A stretch of 64,000 nucleotides of DNA from Casuarina equisetifolia (lineage: Eukaryota > Streptophyta > Magnoliopsida > Fagales > Casuarinaceae). Both the position numbers and the translations under genes were made by a program. Where the stretch lies: contig CM052354.1 in the NCBI GenBank assembly GCA_028551475.1, positions 32,887,240 to 32,951,239 on the forward strand, read 5' to 3'. The number at the start of each line of letters is the position of its first letter. The stretch's first letter is position 1. Positions 21,647 through 35,261 of the stretch are shown here, piece after piece. Below the pieces are notes generated by a model that saw only the letters and a list, made by a program, of their open reading frames with translations, did not search any database and was not told the origin of the DNA.

Positions 21647-23996
21647 AGAAGGACATTGTTTGGGTGGCAAATAGAGAAAATCCTTTGTCTGACCCCTCTT
21701 CCTTAAGACTTAAGCTCTCAAAAGATGGCAATCTAGTCTTGCTTAAAGATCCCTCCAACCTCTCCTTTTGGTCGACCAATTTGATAGTTTCAACATCAAA
21801 TTTAACTAAAGCGGTACTTGGTGATGATGGCAATTTTGTTTTAAGAGATAGGTCAAAACCCTCCTCGATATTTTGTCAGAGCTTCGACCATCCAACAGAT
21901 ACATGGCTTCCAGGTGGGAAGCTTGGGACCGATACGGTCACTGGAAAGCCACAACAGCTCATTTCATGGAAAAATTCACAAGATCCAGCACCTGATCTAT
22001 TCTCAATGGGGTTAGACCCAAACGGAAGCAATCAATTTTTCTTAGAGTGGAACAAATCCCAAATCTATTGGAGTTCTGGAGTTTGGAATGGAACAATTTT
22101 TACCTCACTTTCTGACATGGAATTGAGCTATATCTATAACTTCAGTTTTGTTTCAAACAAAGAAGGAAGATATTTTACTTATTCAATTTATGATGAGACT
22201 ACCCTTTCAAAATTTGTGATATCATCTTCAGGACAGGTCTAGCAAAGGATGTGGTTGTACAAAAGTTGGAATTGGGGTGTATCTTGGGGTCAACCAATAC
22301 AGACAGATATCTATGCTTTGTGTGGCGCATTTGGTGTGTTCTGTGAGAATTCCAAAGAGCCTTGTGAATGTCTAAAAGGTTTTGAGCCTTTTTCAATGCA
22401 AGAAACCACACTAAAAGATTGGTCAGGTGGGTGTGTGAGAAAATCCCCATTACAATGTGAAAACAGTTCCTATGCCAATGGTGGAAATGATTGGTTCTTA
22501 AAAATACCAAATTTGAGATTGCTTGTTAATTCCACAGTATATTCAGCAGTAAGTGCTAGAAATTGTGAAGGGGCTTACGTGAACAATTGTTCTTGCACGG
22601 CTTATGCCTATAATAGCAGTGGGTGCATGATAGGGTAGGGAGGCCTTTTGAACTTACACCAACTCTCAGATGGTGATGATGTTGGTCTAGACATCTTTCT
22701 TAGACTTGCTGCTGCTGAGAGGCCAAGAGCCAAGGGTAGGACGAATGAATTTACACAAATTTATGTTATATTTCTTTTCGACCTAATGCTTAATTCTCTG
22801 TCACAGCTGAGCTAATATTTATTCTTGTCAATGTAATTAGGCAAAACTTGGAAAGTGTGGGTTATTGTAGCTGCTGTGGTCCCCTCAACAAGGCTAATCT
22901 TATGCCTTTCCATTTACATCTTGAGAAAAGGAAAGCTTAGACCTAAAGGTATGTGTGAACGTTCTAATCATACTGGGAAATCAACTTTAAAAAGTTACAA
23001 GATAGCTAACATTATTAGGAGAAAAAACAAAAATTTAAAACTGTGACAAGCTCTTGTTCTTAGGAATGTCACTCAACACTTTTCTCACGGGCTGATCATG
23101 AAAGGCAAGTTCATCAGTTAGTGAAGCTAATAGTGTTACAGTGTCTTAGAACTATTTGATAAATGACTATGAAGTATAAAATTGCTAATCCTTATGTGTA
23201 GAAACAGATAAATTAACATACTTATCTTTGCCCTATTGGCATTGCTTATTGTAATTGAACTGAAGCTAATGGTGTCATTTTTTGTTTTTTATATTTAATC
23301 AAGCATTGGATTTCTCCCTAAAGTGGTAAGTTCTTATTGTTCTATATCAAACAGGAGACAAGGCTTCAAGCCAAAATCTATTTTTGTATGATTTTAGTAT
23401 TGAACTTCGTGCAATTGATGATGGGATAAACTCCAACAATCATTTAAGAAATGGAAAGAGAAAGGATGTTGAGTTACCAATATTTAGTTACGAGAGTGTA
23501 TAAAAAACAACCAATAATTTTTCTACTACAAACAAGCTTGGAGAAGGCGGTTTTAGACCTATTTACAAGGTATGTTTCATATTTGTGATGAATATACTTT
23601 GGACTCTAATTTGAAAATAAACAATGAGAAAGTTTCATGAAAGTTTATAGTGCTTTTGGTTCTCTTTATAGGGAAAATTATTCAAAGGACAAGATATTGC
23701 AGTAAAGATGCTTTCAAAAAGATCTGGACAAGGGATTCAAGAGTTCAGAAATGAGATTATACTAATTGCAAAACTCCAACATAGAAATCTTGTTAAAATC
23801 TTAGGTTGTTGTATTGAAGGAGAAGAAAAAATATTGATATATGAGTACATGCCTAATAAAAGTTTGGACTTCTACCTCTTTGGTATGTAAATGTATACTT
23901 ATATAGATGTGTATATTTGCATACAAGTTTATGTATTTGTCAATTTATATGTTTTTTTGGATCTTGAGTACTAATATCTTTGATTGTTTGATTTAA

Positions 23997-24236
<240 letters not shown>

Positions 24237-24895
24237 TAGTAAGTACATAACTATTTTTACATCTAATATTTCATTTGCTCATTAATTATTTTATCAAATT
24301 ATTGAAAATAATGCATTAAACTATTGAATGCAGTGGATACATGTCTCCTAAATATGCAACACAAGGTTTGTATTTAATAAAGTCAGATGTGTTTAGCTTT
24401 GGAGTATTGCTATTAGAGATTATCAGCGGCAGAAAGAATACTGGCTTTTATAATAGTGTTTCTCTTAATTTGCTTAATTATGTGAGTAGCTTTTATATTC
24501 TCTTTTTTCTTTTAACTATTTTCCAGTATTTAAATTTTGATGTCTTTAAGTTTCAGCAAAATTTACATTTATTTTTGGAACGAAACTAGGCTTGGGAGTT
24601 ATGGAGAGACGATCGAAGCTTCGAGTTGATGGATAGAGCAATTGGAGATCCTTCTTCCAATTCTATTGTGTTCAGACTCATTAACATTGGCCTTCTTTGT
24701 GTCCAACACAAGCCGACCGATCGGCCAACTATGTCGGATGTGGTTTCGTGGATTAGCAACGAATATGCTCCTCTGCCTACACCCAAGCAACCAGCGTTTA
24801 GCACATGTCAAAATGTGGACTCAAATTCAACAGCTAAGAAAGCACATAACTCCTCGACAAACAGCATCACTGTTTCGATAGTGGAACCTCGATGA

Positions 24896-25506
24896 ACAAT
24901 TCATATATCAAAAAGATGAAGTGCTTTGAGTCAAATGAACTATTCCAATTACATCAAATTTGATCTTTTGCTGATCAAATTGCACTTTATCTATGATTTC
25001 ATCTGTTGAATCCAAATTCTATAGAACTACTACATCCTTCAATTTACTTAGTCTTCAAGTGATAAAGATTAAGCAGTTGGATTAATTTAATTTGTATACT
25101 CTATTAATTGTTATATTTCGCGACATATTCTCTTGAACTCATCAGCAAAGGACATTGCAGATTTCGAACTTTCCATTCAGACCAACAAACCCAAACTCTA
25201 AAAGTCATATTGTCAGTCGACTAAAAACTCGATAAACTGCAAATGAAGTATGCTATTTCAAAGTTTTTCCAAACGGAAATGTCAAAAGCAGAGAACTTTG
25301 GAACAATTTTCAATAGTACAACCCACCGACTCACGCATAGAAAGTGTTGAAATATCGATTTATCAACGAGAACTTTGGAATACGGTTATACCCACCAAGC
25401 TTCTTCCTCTTCAGAGGAATCACGGTCCCCAACCTTGGACTGGTCCAGAGAGCAAGTCCTCATGTGACAGGGTACAGTCCAGACCGTCTTAATTCTATGT
25501 TATTAC
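24896..25506. other. Spacer between RLK-3 and the oxidoreductase cluster
   Basis: 24896-25060 is the 3' flank common to all three kinase copies. The remainder presumably holds the QOR-A promoter. I see no confident TATA box or other gene. Confidence 0.5.
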
Positions 25507-25578
25507 ATGTTTATACGTTTAGTAAGGCATTTCTGCACAAGAACGACCTGCCGTTTCTCAGAGTCTTCGCCGCGAGCA

Positions 25579-28036
25579 ATGAAGGCCATAGTGATAAGCG
25601 CTCCGGGAGGACCAGAGGTGCTCCAACTAGAGGAGGTGGATGACCCGGAACTTCAACGAGAAGACGAAGTTCTGATAAGGGTCGAGGCTGCCGGGCTCAA
25701 CAGAGCCGATACCTTTCGGAGGAATGGCTCGCATCCACCTCCTCCCGAGGGTGCGAGTCCATACCTGGGCATCGAGTGGTCCGGGACCATCCTAGCCGTC
25801 GGCAAAAGCGTTTCCCTTTGGAAAATTGGCGATCAGGTTTTTTGAGTGGTGCTCTGCTTTGTTTGTTTTCTTCGAAACTTGAAGAGTACTAGTTGTAGAA
25901 GTCCCAGTAAGCTTCTGGATTTGTGGAGTATCGTTGAAAATTGCTTTCATGACATATTCGGGTTTTTGTTCCCTGCATTTCACTTAGCAAGCTGTCATTT
26001 TTCCATTAAAAGATCAAAGATTAAGTTCTTCGAATTTTCGCAATCCCAACTCCATGTCATTTCAATGGGTTTCGATTCTGCTGGTCATTTTTCTTGAGGG
26101 ACAATCATCCCAAATGTTCATGTAACCTTATTGAGCTGTGTGATTCTTGGTAACTTATATTAGGTGTGTGCTCTTCTCAATGGGGGAGGGTATGCAGAGA
26201 AAGTGGCTGTTCCAGCTGCACAAGTTCTTCCTATACCATCCGGTGTGTCTCTGGTGGATGCTGCTAGTCTCCCTGAGGTGGCTTGTACTGTTTGGTCGAC
26301 TGTCTTTATGATGAATCGGCTATCAGCGGGAGAAACTTTCCTGGTAGCCATTGAGCCTACTCTATTTTCTGATATTTGATCTTACAAGTATGTGTTTCAG
26401 CATATTATGAGGATCGTAGGTCAGAAAAAGAAGGAAAAGACAAGAAAACAAAAAAGGATGATTGTTCAAGGTCGAGACAATGGCTGATTAGTATCCCTCT
26501 TTAATGAGTGTTCTCCCCCACCACCACCTTTATAAATAATTTTCTATGCTGGGGTTATCATATAAGAGGCCTAATCCTACTTTTTCCCTCTAGCCGATTG
26601 TAGAATTGAGCTTGAAACCCACGAATCTTTTGCAAGCTTTATCACCATTCTATAACTGCTTTTGGCTCCACTCCCATCAATGCATTGTGCATTGCATCAT
26701 CTTCTTAACTATCCCACAGCATGTTGATTGACGGGCTTAAGACAAAAAGGAAAAAATCACTGAAATACATGTTAGTAGGTACAATATAGATTTAACTGTG
26801 ATTTAGACTAAGAACAAGTCTGTATGAAATGTTATGTCAAAACAATTCGGTTCCTTTAATATCCACCTCTAGTCAAAATTCTTGAGTATGTTTGATAATT
26901 ATTCAATTTCCAGGTCCATGGTGGCTCCAGTGGAATTGGTACATTTGCAGTTCAAATAGCTAAAGACCAAGGAGCAACAGTGTTTGTCACAGCAGGTCCA
27001 GCGGCTCTTTTCATTATGCACAAATTCTGCATCCATGTATTGTATACTTAAATCTTGATTATCAGGGAGTGAGGAAAAACTAGCTGTTTGCAAGGATCTT
27101 GGAGCTGATGTGTGCATCAATTACAAGACAGAGGACTTTGTTGCCCGCGTGAAGGAAAAAACAGAAGGGAAAGGTATGCTGCCGTTTTGATTTAGTGATG
27201 TTCCTGTAATAATAACCAACCATGCCTTTTTTTAAGAGAGTGATATAGATATTTTTCTGTTTTTGAAAGGGTTAACTTTAAAGCTATCAATAACAGGTGT
27301 TGATGCTATCCTGGATCATATTGGAGCAGCCTATTTTCAGCGAAACCTCGATAGCTTAAACGTTGATGGAAGGCTCCTTCTTATCAGCATGATGGGTGGG
27401 GCAGTTTCGGAAGTAAATCTGAGTTCTTTGATTGCTAGGTGCCTCACAGTGCAAGGTATTGCGACAGCCTTCATTGATACTAGGTTTTGGTATCTAGTTT
27501 TTGGAGTTTGAATAAACTATCTTTTGTCCAATTCTGGCCACTCCTGTTCAAAATTTGATTCTATCATGTAGTTTTGGGGCTTGGAATGACCCGATATTGA
27601 AACAAAAACATGGCTCTCAGAAAAGCTTTCTACACTGTATTATCCTGCTCACTTAGACCCTTAAATCAAGGCAATAAACATTGGCTTAAATGGATACTAC
27701 ATTGTGCATCACTTTTACATGGGAGACTCATATTTTATAGCATGTTCTATATCATTGTGTTACTATGTGTTTTTCAAGAGAATTAGCACCTTATCTTATA
27801 TCATGGTTGCATACGTAGCATCTCGCTTGAGATATAGAAGTCCAGAAAACAAAGCGTTGATTGTCAGCGAGGTCGAGAAGAATGTTTGGCCTCAAATTGT
27901 CGCAGGCAAGGTGAAGCCTTTGGTCTGCAAGCGTTTCCCGTTATCTGAAGCGGCAGAGGCTCACCGGCTTATGGAAAGTAGCAGGCATGTCGGGAAGATA
28001 CTGCTTGTTCCAGGATGCCTTGATCAGCCTCTCTAG
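25579..28036 (+). CDS. QOR-A: PIG3/TP53I3-like NAD(P)H quinone oxidoreductase
   Basis: Six exons: 25579-25836, 26164-26343, 26914-26995, 27066-27173, 27297-27455, 27819-28036, totalling 1,005 nt and 334 residues. All introns are GT-AG. The fold is the medium-chain (zeta-crystallin/quinone oxidoreductase) type without zinc ligands. It has the N-terminal GroES-like part with LNRADTFRR, the [11 protein letters not shown] strand, and the nucleotide-binding [16 protein letters not shown] at the start of exon 3. The C-terminal [16 protein letters not shown] is typical of the group. Human PIG3 is about the same length and reduces quinones with NADPH. The frame stays open upstream to an ATG at 25507, giving an Arg-rich 24-residue extension that could be an organelle presequence; I chose 25579 because it matches the starts of copies B and C. 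Confidence 0.9.
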
Positions 28037-28843
28037 TCCAAGGTTTTTGGTTAAGTCCTTTGGAATGTATATAGATGTGCAACGCACATCATGTATAGTG
28101 ATTACAATTTCGAACGATGTGGACCATGGTATACAATGATGTAGAACATAATAGTGTCATATATTGTCGATCAGGAATAATTTATGATTTTGGGTCCTTT
28201 GAGCACCCCAAAGGAGATTTATGATCATAAGTATTGTTCCTTGGAGGATTACCAACACCCATTTAGTTTTTAAGATGTATTTGTCACGTAATGCCCCTAA
28301 TAGCATTTTCACATTTTTCGTAAAGAATATGGCCTCACAAGAAATTAAATTGAAAGCAAGTGTTGTCCAAAGTTAAGAAGCTCAAGTTTCACATCAAGTG
28401 CTCGTGTAATATGTTTATAGAATAAGAAAAAGAAAAAAAAAAGAAAAGAAAAAGAAGCCTTGATATCAAGCATGTTGTAAGATTCTTTGAAATGAAACTT
28501 AAATAAATAAAAAATCTTTCACCTTTTTTTAACGATGAAAAGTCTCAATTATCTGCTAATTAGTCTTTTCTAAGGGAGACTTCCCTTTTCCACTTTCCTT
28601 GGCGAGGTTCAACTTTGGGACTATATCACCTGTCAACACGCATGTGGTAAAAACTGGTGACAAGTGTAGCTGGTGGTTTGGGCCATATCTCAATTTTCTG
28701 CACAAGTTTTCAAGAATTCTTTACAATGGATGCCATTTGACCGCCTCATATGTACATAAAAGAAACGTAAAAGAGACCGTCTGAGGACAAGGACAATTAA
28801 ACTTCCGGGGGTGTAGAGTCTGCTACTGGTATCGTTGCCAACA
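28037..28843. other. Spacer between QOR-A and QOR-B
   Basis: QOR-A 3' flank followed by QOR-B promoter. The stretch 28650-28735 is similar to 32240-32310 upstream of QOR-C, showing that the B/C duplication included upstream sequence. No other gene seen; an A-rich tract lies at 28425-28460. Confidence 0.55.
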
Positions 28844-31573
28844 ATGAAGGCTGTTGTGATAACCAGTCCCGGTGGGCCGGAAGTGCTGCAAGTGCAAGAG
28901 GTGGCTGACCCGGACCTCGGAGACCATGAGGTTCTGATCAAGGTAGAGGCCACGGCGCTGAACCGGGCCGACACGTTGCAAAGGAGAGGCATGTACCCAC
29001 CCCCCAAGGGTGCGAGCGAGTACCCTGGTCTGGAATGTTCCGGGACGATCGTGGCCGTGGGAGAAAGAGTTTCCCGCTGGAAGGTTGGAGATCAGGTGAA
29101 GTATTCTGGTGTTCTACATGATTTCAGAGAAAGTTGGATGTGAAAAATTGTATTTTGGGTGGCTGAAAAGATTTGAAATTTGAGTTAAGAATTTGAACTA
29201 GTCTGACCAAGATAGTTGTCTAGTGGGATCTTTTGGTGAAGTATTGGATGCTTGGTTTGATCGCTGAGAAATTGAGAAGGAAACTTGGGAGTATTGGTCT
29301 CACCTTGGTGGTGGCGTAGCTGTTTCTTTCTCACTTTTTGTTTCTTTTTGGAAAAACTGATTTGTGGGTCATTTCAATATCGGAAATGAACTAGCTTTTT
29401 CGTGAATATTTCCCTTACATTTGATGGGGTTCATAAGTTAATGGGTTTAATCCAAAAACCTAACTGTGTTGATCGGTTAGCCCTTTATTGCACTACGCGT
29501 TGCAGTACAACGCCCTTGGTTTGTTTGTTTGTTTGTTTTTTCACCTCTTCGTACTTAATGTTCATGGGATACAGGTTTGTGCTCTTCTAAGTGGAGGAGG
29601 GTACGCAGAAAAGGTTTCTGTTCCGGCTGGACAGGTTCTTCCTGTCCCAAAGGGTGTTTCCCTGCGGGATGCTGCCAGCTTACCTGAGGTGGCATGCACT
29701 GTTTGGTCTACCATTTTTATGATGAGTAAACTATCTGCAGGGGAAACGTTTTTGGTAATTTCTAAGCCAACTTTGAGTAGTATTTTCTCTTTTAATCGTC
29801 TAGTGTAATTTACATTCCAGTGAGTGCATTTTTTTTCCATATAAACATGCATGATCAAGATTATGATATCGGTTGTGAATCTTTATTGACATGGTATCTC
29901 CATCCCATAATGCTGAATGTCAAACTTTTAGGTTCACGGAGGGTCCAGCGGTATAGGTACATTTGCAATCCAGATAGCTAAACAGCAAGGAGCAAGAGTG
30001 TTTGTCACAGCAGGTCCAGTATTATTTTTCTTCATAAGCATTTGGTTTACTTTCCATGTATTCAGATCTTTGGAATCTTGATTGCCAGGAAGTGAGGAAA
30101 AATTAGCTTTCTGCAAGAAGCTTGGCGCTGAGGTGTGCATCAATTACAAGACAGAGGATTTTGTCAAACGGGTGAAGGAAGAAACAGGTGGAAAAGGTAT
30201 TTTCTTTACCTAAATGTTTATAGAGATTGATATGCATGTATTGTCCTTGCTGTGAGGAAAAACAACTAACAACTGTTCAATAGCAGGCGTTGATGTTATT
30301 CTGGATCATATTGGAGCATCCTACTTGAGGCAAAACATTGACAGCTTAAATTTTGACGGGAGGCTTTTTATTATTGGCTTTATGGGTGGTGCAGTTGGAG
30401 AAGTGGATCTGCGTCCTCTCCTCGCAAGGCGCCTTACTGTGCAAGGTATGGCAGTTGATACAGGATTTTAAGTACTATAGCTTTGGAGTTGGATGAATTA
30501 ATATTTCTCATTCAAGTTACTTTTCTCTATAGTCTTACTGTGTGCAACTGCTGGATCATTCATTCCTGATCATCATGGATATTTATAGATTTATCAATAC
30601 ATGCGACTTATAACATGATTTCAGGCATATAGCTTACACATTTGGATGCTGAAGCTACACAAACATGCTGTATGGTAAAACATACTGGGCAAACTTACTT
30701 ACCAGGAGTGCTATATTTGATCTATGAAAGCATGCCCTTCCTGGTAGAAAGATATATTAACTGTTTCTGGGCATTAAGAAAACTATGCCATCTAGGATGA
30801 AACTGTCTTATCACGCATTATTTTCTAAGGAGGAATGTGGAAAGCTATTTCTACGTCTCATTCTAAGTTCTGGGGATCATACCTGCTGTTTTGTTGTTCC
30901 TAACAAGTAATTTCCAAAATGAGCTTTTTCCTGCCGTTTGGGTTGGTAAAATTGGGGTATGGGAATGAAAAAAAATAAGGAAAATATGATTGAGATTTGG
31001 TTTCCTAATGTTTCCACAATGTTTTAAGCTCTTTAATTAAGCTTCTGCAGGCTTTCTCTTAATCTTTTAGCCCAATGTTCGTGCTGGGTTTTCTTTTTGA
31101 ATTCTTACTCAGGCAAAGTTTTTCACTTAGCACCCTTGGATCATGTGTCCTGCATGTGTTTTGTATTTCATCTTGCATCTCTGCTATTGGTACATGGAAG
31201 CTCCCATTTTGTGATAAAAGTGGTTTTGCCTAGACAGATTTCCCAAATATTGCTTACACAGCGAGTCATTACTTCGTGTATTATCTTTCTTCTCTCTGTT
31301 CTCCACTCAGATAGTAATTGTCCTTTTGTTTTAGTACATATCATTCATTGCTTTATAATTATGGTTGTGCATGTAGCGGCTGGATTGCGAAACAGAAGTC
31401 CAGAAAACAAAGCAGCGATTGTTAATGAGGTTGAGAGGATTGTTTGGCCTGCAATTGAGGCAGGCAGTGTGAAGCCTGTGGTGTACAGGTCTTTTCCATT
31501 ATCTGAAGCAGCAGAGGCTCACCGCCTGATGGAGAGCAGCGATCATATTGGAAAGATACTGCTTTTTCCATGA
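28844..31573 (+). CDS. QOR-B: PIG3/TP53I3-like NAD(P)H quinone oxidoreductase
   Basis: Six exons: 28844-29095, 29575-29754, 29932-30013, 30089-30196, 30287-30445, 31377-31573, totalling 978 nt and 325 residues with an open frame. Intron positions and phases are identical to QOR-A. Motifs include [28 protein letters not shown], the dinucleotide-binding [16 protein letters not shown] and [16 protein letters not shown]. It lacks the short C-terminal tail GCLDQPL found in A. The last intron is long (about 930 bp). Predicted to be a soluble enzyme reducing quinones or related electrophiles with NADPH; the substrate is inferred from the family only. Confidence 0.92.
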
Positions 31574-32460
31574 TGCTGGTGATGAACTGTAACTCTAGTG
31601 GATACGGGACGATATTACTTCCGCATTATGTTTGATATTGTTTTTCTGAGTGTATATATTGCAATTTGTAAACAAAGCCAGCCTGGTGGATCCTGGACTC
31701 TTTGGCCTAAACTACTTGCATTTTAGATGCTCATGAAGATACATCGAATAACTGTTTCATTTCTGGCAAAATTCTGAAGTCTGTGATTCAAGTTGTCTCC
31801 AGACGTGCATGTTTGTTTTCAATGATCACAGGGCGGATAAAATGATGGATCTTGCAGTCTGCGAAAGCTGTGATAGAACGTCCTGCATTATTTGTTCATT
31901 GCAAGTCACTGAGAAGCAACCAAAAGATGTTACTTTGTTGCTTACCAATTGATACTAGTTTCGTGGCCAGATAGAGAAGAATGGTTCCCAGCTCACGTTA
32001 TCCATCTTACAAAAGGCTTCATGTACAGTCGTCTGTTGGAGCTCGGGCTCCAACCCAAAAAACTGGCCTTGACAAGCTTGGTTCCAACCCAAGAAAGCTG
32101 GCCTTAACGAGAGAAGTAACCAAGTTCATTGATATGACCAGGATTTTTCATTTGCTTTACCGAACTGGGAGGAAACTAAATCCAAGTCGCTACTATCTCT
32201 TGCTAACACCAATGAACTGTAAGCTGGTGACAAGGGTGTATCGAGTGTTTTGGCCATATCTCAATTTTTCTTCTCCGCAAAGTTTTTAAGAATTCTTTAC
32301 AACGGAGCATGATGCAATTGTGACAATGGAATCGTTTACTATTTCACAACCTTAAATATACACAAAGATAAGTAAACGAGGCTGCCTGAGGACAAAGACA
32401 AAGTTCCCAAATTAAACGTATGGGGGAGTAAAGTCTCTGCTACCGTTATCGTCGCCAACC
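31574..32460. other. Spacer between QOR-B and QOR-C
   Basis: 31574-31980 is similar to the 3' flank of QOR-C (35262-35640), for example around 31920 and 35530 (GAGAAGCAACCAAAAGAT). The second half is the QOR-C promoter, similar to that of QOR-B. No separate gene. Confidence 0.6.
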
Positions 32461-35261
32461 ATGAAGGCTGTTGTGACAACCAGTCCCGGTGGGCCGGAAG
32501 TGCTGCAAGTGCAAGAGGGTGGCTGATCCGGAACTCGGAGACCATGAGGTTCTGATCAAGGTAGAGGCCACGGCACTGAACCAGGCCGACACGTTGCAAA
32601 GGAGAGGCATGTACCCACTCCCCAAGGGTGCGAGTGAGTACCTTGGTCTGGAATGTTCCGGAACGATCGTGGCCGTGGGAGAAAGAGTTTCCCGCTGGAA
32701 GGTTGGAGATCAGGTGAAGTATTCTGATGTTCTACCTGATTTCACAGAGTTTGAACTAGTCTCCCCTAAAGTGGATGTCTTGTGGGTTTTATTGGTTTTC
32801 TCAATTTGTGGTGGGTGAAGTATTGGATGCTTTGTTTGATCGCTGAGAAATTGAGAAGGAAAGAGTGTTTGATCTCACCTTGGTGGGGGCCTAGCTGTTT
32901 CTTTCTCCCTTCATGTTTCTTTTTAGAAAAACTAATTTGTGAGTCATTTGAAAATCTGAAATGAACTAGCTTTTTTTGGTTATTTCTTGTATATCTCATC
33001 TATTTTCCCTTTAATTTGATGGGGTTTATCATGTTCTTTATCAGTGCTTAATTGCTGTGGTGAAGCTTATGACCCAGGTTTAACGTGCATTTAGATTACA
33101 ATTGACTAGAGAAAACAATGCAATCATGAGTTAAAGGGTTCAATCCAAAAACCTAACCGTGTTAATCTGTTAGCACTGGCAATTTTTTTGTTTTTTTTGT
33201 CACTTCTTCGTACTTAATGTTCACGGGATACAGGTTTGTGCTCTTCTAAGTGGAGGAGGGCACGCAGAAAAGGTTGCTGTTCCGGCTGGACAGGTTCTTC
33301 CTGTCCCAAAGGGTGTCTCCCTGCGGGATGCTGCAAGCTTACCTGAGGTGGCATGCACTGTTTGGTCAACCGTCTTTATGATGAGTAAACTATCTGCAGG
33401 GCAAACCTTTTTGGTAATTTCGAAGCAAACTTTGGGTAATTTACATTCCAGTGAATACATTTTGGTGGTTAAATTTAAATGGAGCATCTGTTGCAGCTCT
33501 TTTTTTCATATAAACATGCATGATCAAGATCATGATATCTGATGTGAATCTTTATTGACATGGTATCTCCATCCCATAATGCTGAATGTCAAACTTTTAG
33601 GTTCACGGAGGGTCCAGCGGTATAGGTACATTTGCAATTCAGATAGCTAAACAGCAAGGAGCAAGGGTGTTTGTCACAGCAGGTCCAGTATCATTTTTCT
33701 TCACATGCATAGGCTTAGTTTCCATGTATTCATATCTTTGAAATCTTGATTGCCAGGGAGTGAGGAAAAATTAGAATTTTGCAAGAAGCTTGGAGCTGAT
33801 GTGTGCATCAATTATAAGACACAGGATTTTGTCAAACGGGTGAAGGAAGAAACAGGTGGAAAAGGTACTTTCTTCTATTAAAACACTGCTTTTCGTAAAT
33901 GTTTATAGAGATTGATATGCATGTATTGTCCTTTCTGCTGTGAGGAAAAACAATTAACAACTGTTCAATGGCAGGCGTTGATGTTATTCTGGATCCTATT
34001 GGAGCATCCTACTTGAGGCAAAACATTGACAGCTTAAATTTTGATGGGAGGCTTTTTATTATTGGCACTATGGGTGGTGCAGTTGGAGAAGTGGATCTGC
34101 GTGCTCTCCTTGCAAGGCGCCTCACTGTGCAATGTATGGCAGTTGATACGGGATTTTAAGTACTCTAGCTCTGGAGTTGGATGAATTCAATATTTCTCAT
34201 TTAAGTTACTTTTCTCCATGGTCTTACTGTGTGAAACTTCTGGATCATTCATTCCTGATCACCCTGTATATCTATAGATATATCAATATATGTGACTTAT
34301 AACATGATATCAGGCATATAGCTTACACATTTGGTTGCTGAAGCTACATAAACCTGCTTGTATAGTAAAACATATTTGGGGAGACATACTTACCAGAATG
34401 CTATGTTTGATCTCTGAAAGCATGCCCTTCCTGGTAGAAAGATATATTAACTGTTGCTGGGCATTAAGAAAACTATGCCATCTAGGATGAAACTGTCTTA
34501 TCACGCGTTATTTTCCAAGGAGGAATATGTAAAGCTATTTCTGTGTCTCATTATAAGTTCTGGGGATCCTCAGCCGTTTTGTTGTTCCTAAAAAGTAATT
34601 TCCAAAATGAGCTTTTTTCTGCCGTTTGGTTTGGGAAAATTGGGGTATAGGAATGAAAAAAATAAGGAAAATATGATTGAGATCAGGTTTCCTAATGTTT
34701 CCATAACATTTGAACCTCTCTAATTAAGCTTCTGCAGGCTTTTCTCTCAATCTTTTAGCCCAAGTTCTTGCTAGGTTTTCTTTTGAATTCACTCTCATGG
34801 AAAATTGTTCACTCAGCATCTTTGGATTATGTGTCCTGCATGTGTTTTGTATTTCTTCTTGCATCTCTGCTATTGCACATGGAAGATCCCATTTTATGGT
34901 AAAAGTGGTTTTGCATAGACAGGTCTCCCAAATATTGCTTACCCTGCAGATCATTACTTAGTGTATAATCTTTCTTCTGTTTGTTCTCCATGTAGATAGT
35001 AATTGTCCTTTCATTTTAGTATATATCATTCATTGCTTTATATTTATGGTGGCTGTGCATGTAGCGGCTGGATTGCGAAACAGAAGTCCAGAAAACAAAG
35101 CAGTCATTGTTAATGAGGTTGAGAGGATTGTTTGGCCTGCAATTGAGGCAGGCAGTGTGAAGCCTGTGGTATACAAGTCTTTTCCTTTATCTGAAGCAGC
35201 AGAGGCTCACCGCCTGATGGAGAGCAGCGATCATATTGGAAAGATACTGCTTATTCCATGA
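32461..35261 (+). pseudogene. QOR-C: quinone oxidoreductase with a 1-nt insertion in exon 1
   Basis: Exons 32461-32713, 33234-33413, 33601-33682, 33757-33864, 33975-34133 and 35065-35261 match QOR-B in position, phase and size, except that exon 1 has one extra G within 32517-32519. There QOR-B reads CAAGAGGTGGCTG and this copy CAAGAGGGTGGCTG. Translation from the ATG reaches a stop six bases later, after about 21 residues. Everything downstream is open in the shifted frame. Other differences are small: GGGHAEKV for GGGYAEKV, and the last base of exon 5 is T instead of G (weaker donor, Ala to Ser). It is either a very young pseudogene or an assembly or sequencing error; if the insertion is an artefact the gene is intact. 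Confidence 0.85.
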
